Positions 60,690 through 64,000 of a stretch of DNA of 64,000 bases are shown here, piece after piece. This DNA comes from Rhipicephalus microplus. Lineage: Eukaryota; Arthropoda; Arachnida; Ixodida; Ixodidae. The stretch is from contig NW_027464602.1 of NCBI RefSeq assembly GCF_043290135.1, forward strand, positions 2,480,001-2,544,000, given 5' to 3'. A program made the translations under genes and the position numbers. The notes beneath the pieces were generated by a model. The model did not search any database, had not been told where the DNA came from, and worked only from the letters and a program-made list of their open reading frames with translations. The number at the start of each line of letters is the position of its first letter. Position 1 is the first letter of the stretch.

Positions 60690-62238
60690 AGTCGTGCTCC
60701 ACTCTCACCACCGTCAGAACATTTCTTCAGAGCTATCACCCCAAAGAAAAAAAAGCGCCGCACCACCACCGGTTGGGCTAGAACCTCAAACCTTTCGGTT
60801 AACAGCCGATCGCGCTAGCCAATTGCGCCACGAAGACTGTCCTGCTTCACTCTCACCACCATCAGAACATATCTTCAAAGTTATTACCGCAAAGAAAAAA
60901 GCAACACACCACTCCCAGGAGGGCTCAAAACTCCAACTTTTCTGTTAACAGCCGATCGCGCTAGCCCATTGCGCCACGGAGACAGTCTTGCTCCACTCTC
61001 ACCACCATCAGAACATATCTCCAAAGCTATCATCGCAAAGAAAAAAGCAACACACCACTCCCGGGAGGGCTCGAAACTCCAACCTTTCGGTCAACAGCCG
61101 ATCGCGCTAGCCCATTGCGCCACGGAGACAGTCTTGCTCATCTCTCACCACCATCAGAACATATCATCAAAGCTATCAGCCCAAAGAAAAAAAAAGCACG
61201 GCACCACCACCGGGTGGGCTCGAACCTCCAACTTTTCGGTTAACAGCCGATCGCGCTGGCCAATTGCGCCACGGAGACAGTCCTGCTCCGCTCTCACCAC
61301 AATTAGAACATATCTTCAAAGCTATCAGCCCAAAGAAAAAAAAAGCGCCGCACCACCACCGGGTGGGCTCGAACCTCCAACCTTTCGGTTAACAGCAGAT
61401 CGCGCTAGCGAATTGCGCCACGGAGACAATCGTGCTCCACTCTCACCACCATCAGAACATATCTTCAAAGCTATCAGCGCAAAGAAAAAAAAGTGCCGCA
61501 CCACCACCGGGTGGGCTCGAACCTCCAACCTTTCGGTTAACAGCCGATCGCGCAAGCCAATTTCGCCACGGAGGCAGTCCTGCTCCACTCTCACCAGCAT
61601 CAGAACATATCTTCAAAGGTATCAGCCCAAAGAAAAAAAAGCGCCGCACCACCACTGCGTGGGCTCGAACCTCCGACTTTTCGGTTAACAGCCGATCGCG
61701 CTAGCCAATTGCGCCACGGAGACAGTCCTGCTCCCCTCTCACCACCATCAGAACATATCTTCAAAGCTATCAGCCCAAAGAAAAAAACCACAGCACCACC
61801 ACCGGGTGGGCTCGAACCTCCAACCTTTCGGTTAACAGCCAATCGCGCTAACCGATTGCGCCACAGAGACAGTCCTGCTTCACTCTCACCACCATCAGAA
61901 CATATCTTCAATGCTATCAGCACAAAGAAAAAAAAGCGCCCCAGAATCACCGGGTGGGCTCGAACTTTCAACCTTTCGGTTAACAGCCGATCGCGCTAGC
62001 CAACTGCGCCAAAGAGACAGTCGTGCTCCACTCTCACCACCATCAGAACATATCTTCAAAGCTATCAGGGCAAAGAAAAAAGCAACACACCACTCCAGGG
62101 AGGGCTCGAAACTCCAACCTTTCGGTTAACAGCCGATCGCGCTAGCCAATTGCGCCACGGAGACAGTCCTGCTCTACTCTCACCACCATCAGAACTTTTC
62201 TTCAGAGCTATCACCCCAAAGAAAAAAAAGCGCCGAAC

Positions 62239-62312
62239 CACCACCGGTTGGGCTCGAACCTCCAACCTTTCGGTTAGCAGCCGATCGCGCTAGCCAATTG
62301 CCCCACGGAGAC
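62239..62312 (-). tRNA. tRNA-like with Ser anticodon GCT
   Basis: Copy of 60176, 2,063 bp on. Confidence 0.8.
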
Positions 62313-63262
62313 AGTCGTGCTCCACTCTCACCATCGTCAAAACATTTCTTCAGAGCTATCACCCCAAAAAAAAGCGCCGCACCACCACCGGTTGGGCTCG
62401 AACCTCCGACCTTTTGGTTAACAGCCCATCGCGCTAGCCAATTGCGCCATGGAGACAGTCCTGCACCACTCTCACCACCATCAGAACATATCTTCAAAGC
62501 TATCAGCCCAAAGAAAAAAAAGCGCCACACCACCACCGGGTGGGCTCGAACCTCCAACTTTTCAGGTAACAGCCGATCACGCTAGCCAATTGCGCCACGG
62601 AGACAGTCCTCCTTCACTCTCACCTCCATCAGAACATATCTTCAAAGCTATCAGCACAAAGAAAAAAAAAGCGCCCCAGCATCACCGGGTGGGCTCGAAC
62701 TTCCAACCTTTCGGTTAACAGCCGATCGCGCTAGCCAACTGCGCCAAGGAGACAGTCGTGCTCCACTCTCACCACCATCAGAACATATATTCAAAGCTAT
62801 CAGCCCAAAGAAAAAAAAGAACCGCACCACCACCGGGTGGGCTCGAACCTCCAACTTTTCGGTTAACAGCCATACGTGCTAGCCAATTGCGCCACGGAGA
62901 CAGTCCTGCTCCACTCTCGACCATCAGAACATATCTTCAAAGCTATCAGCACAAAGAAAAAAAGCGCCGCACCACCACCGGGTGGGCTCGAAACTCCAAC
63001 CTTTCGGTTAACAGCCGATCGCGCTAGCCAATTGCGCCATGGAGACAGTCCTGCTCCACTCTCACCACCATCAGAACATATCCTCAAAGCTATTACCACA
63101 AAAAAAGCAACACACCACTCCTGGGAGGGCTCGAAACTCCAACCTTTCGGTTAACAGCCGATCGCGCTAGCCCATTGCGCCACAGAGACAGCCTTGCTCC
63201 ACTCTCAACACCATCAGAACATATCTTCAAAGCTATTAGCGCAAAGAAAAAAAGCGCCGCGC

Positions 63263-63336
63263 CAACACCGGGTGGGCTCGAACCTCCAACCTTTCGGTTG
63301 ACAGCCGATCGCGCTAGCCAATTGCGCCACGGAGAC
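63263..63336 (-). tRNA. tRNA-like with Asp anticodon GTC
   Basis: Class A partner of a GTC dimer in the distant copy of the 48-kb segment. Confidence 0.82.
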
Positions 63337-63408
63337 AGTCCTGCTTCATTTTCACCACCATCAGAACATATCTTCAAAGCTAATAGTGCAAAGAAAAAAG
63401 CAACACAC

Positions 63409-63482
63409 CACTCCCGGGAGGGCTCGAAACTCCAAACTTTCGGTTGACAGCCGATCGCGCTAGCCCAATGCGCCACGGGGAC
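63409..63482 (-). tRNA. tRNA-like with Asp anticodon GTC
   Basis: Class B partner of 63263; 5' end GTCCCCG. Confidence 0.82.
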
Positions 63483-64000
63483 AGTCTTGCTCCACTCTCA
63501 CCACCATCAGAACATATCTTCAAAGCTATCAGCGCAAAAAAAAGCGCCGCACCACCACCGGGTGGGCTCGAACCTCCAAACTTTCGGTTAACAGCCGATC
63601 GCGCAAGCCAATTGCGCCACGGAGACAGTCCTGCTCCACTGTCACCACCATCAGAACATATCTTCAAAGCTATCAACCCAAAGAAAAAAAGCACCGCACC
63701 ACCACCGGGTGGGCTCGAACCTCCAACCTCTCGGTTAACAGTCAATCGCGCTAGCCAATTGCGCCACGGAGACAGTCCTGCTCCACTCTCACCACCCTCA
63801 TAACATATCTTCAAATCTATCAGCACAAAGAAAAAAAAGCGCCACACCATCACCGGGTGGGCTCGAACCTCCAACCTTTCGGTTAACAGCCGATCGCGCA
63901 AGCCAATTGCGCCACGGAGACAGTCCTGCTCCACTCTCACCACCATCAGAACATATCTTCAAAGCTATCAGCGCAAAGAAAAAAAAGCGCCGCACCACCA

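Larger units (their letters stand above)
60423..62559 (-). repeat. 2,062-bp higher-order repeat, copy 2
   Basis: Second copy; homology ends near 62,560, where the next body has CAGGTAAC in place of CGGTTAAC (plus strand). Confidence 0.83.
62810..63940 (-). repeat. Distant copy of the 48.0-49.1 kb segment
   Basis: Matches about 47,953-49,085 (and 40.75-41.9 kb) at an offset of about 14,852-14,857 bp, including the paired GTC bodies at 63263 and 63409. Homology stops near 63,940, where the spacer reads CACCATCAGAAC instead of CACCGTCAAAAC. Confidence 0.8.
1..64000 (-). repeat. Tandem array of ~147-bp tRNA-Asn-derived monomers (satellite)
   Basis: The whole window is a head-to-tail array with every tRNA-like body on the minus strand; I saw no inverted monomer and no interrupting unique DNA. 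The first nine bodies begin (low coordinate) at 56, 204, 352, 498, 644, 790, 939, 1087 and 1233, a spacing of 146-149 bp. Each monomer is a 74-nt tRNA-like body plus a 72-75-nt spacer. In minus-strand order the spacer holds a short trailer, a T-run of 5-9, and the 5' flank of the next copy with a recurring AGATATGTT. The copy number of about 435 is length divided by period, not a count. The window starts and ends inside a monomer, so the array continues on both sides. Tandem origin is seen directly; lack of cellular tRNA function is inferred. Confidence 0.97.

Noticed and set aside
1..64000. CRISPR array (short repeats at regular spacing)
   Set aside because: The whole 147-bp unit is conserved, with no unique spacers, the repeated body is a tRNA, and the tRNA is of eukaryotic type.
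1..64000. Bacterial or organellar tRNA cluster
   Set aside because: The body matches eukaryotic cytosolic tRNA-Asn, there is no encoded CCA, and terminators are Pol III T-runs without hairpins.
1..64000. Dispersed tRNA-derived SINEs
   Set aside because: There is no tRNA-unrelated region, no 3' tail of simple repeats and no target-site duplications; the units are strictly head to tail in one orientation.
1..64000. 5S rRNA or snRNA tandem array
   Set aside because: The repeated body folds as a tRNA and has A and B boxes; nothing resembles the 5S internal control region or snRNA elements.

Overview
The window is one uninterrupted tandem array of a monomer of about 147 bp, roughly 435 copies by length divided by period, and it has no unique sequence at either end. 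Every monomer I read carries on the minus strand a 74-nt body that folds as a cytosolic, eukaryote-type tRNA-Asn. It has a GTT anticodon in a CTGTTAA loop, a D arm with GCGC stems, a TTCGAGC T loop, G at the discriminator position and no encoded CCA. The other 72-75 bp are a conserved spacer with an A-run on the plus strand, which is a Pol III T-run terminator for the minus strand. I find no protein-coding gene. Open frames on both strands, up to about 526 codons, arise because the monomer is close to 49 codons long.

The tRNA type and the Pol III layout (internal A and B boxes, T-run 9-10 nt past the 3' end) indicate a eukaryotic nuclear genome. From memory, the body is closest to metazoan tRNA-Asn, perhaps arthropod-like (CCGTGGCGCAATTGG start), and unlike plant or bacterial tRNA-Asn. 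The species cannot be named from this sequence.

Most copies depart from a sound tRNA: A27-A43 in the anticodon stem, one T-stem mismatch and a poorly paired acceptor stem. The array is therefore best read as a tRNA-Asn-derived satellite whose Pol III signals are still largely intact. Three body classes recur. Class A is about 148 bp with an acceptor 3' strand CGGTGGT. Class B is about 146 bp with CGGGAGT and a CCTCC T-stem strand. Class C is about 146 bp with a T5 terminator and usually C at position 33. Subfamilies carry changed anticodons: GTC or ATC (Asp), CTT or TTT (Lys), GTA (Tyr), GCT (Ser) and ATT (Asn).

Monomers are arranged in nested higher-order repeats (HORs). From about 2.2 to 15.7 kb the period is 4,404 bp (30 monomers). 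An 883-bp period lies at 20.7-22.3 kb, 2,800 and 1,037 bp at 30.4-36.0 kb, and about 2,056 bp at 36.7-40.9 kb. Near-identical 5.4-kb blocks lie 7,201-7,202 bp apart at 40.8-53.4 kb. A 1,615-bp tandem is at 52.4-55.6 kb and a 2,062-bp tandem at 58.4-62.6 kb. The last 1.1 kb copies a segment near 48 kb. This is the pattern expected of repeated unequal exchange and local homogenisation.
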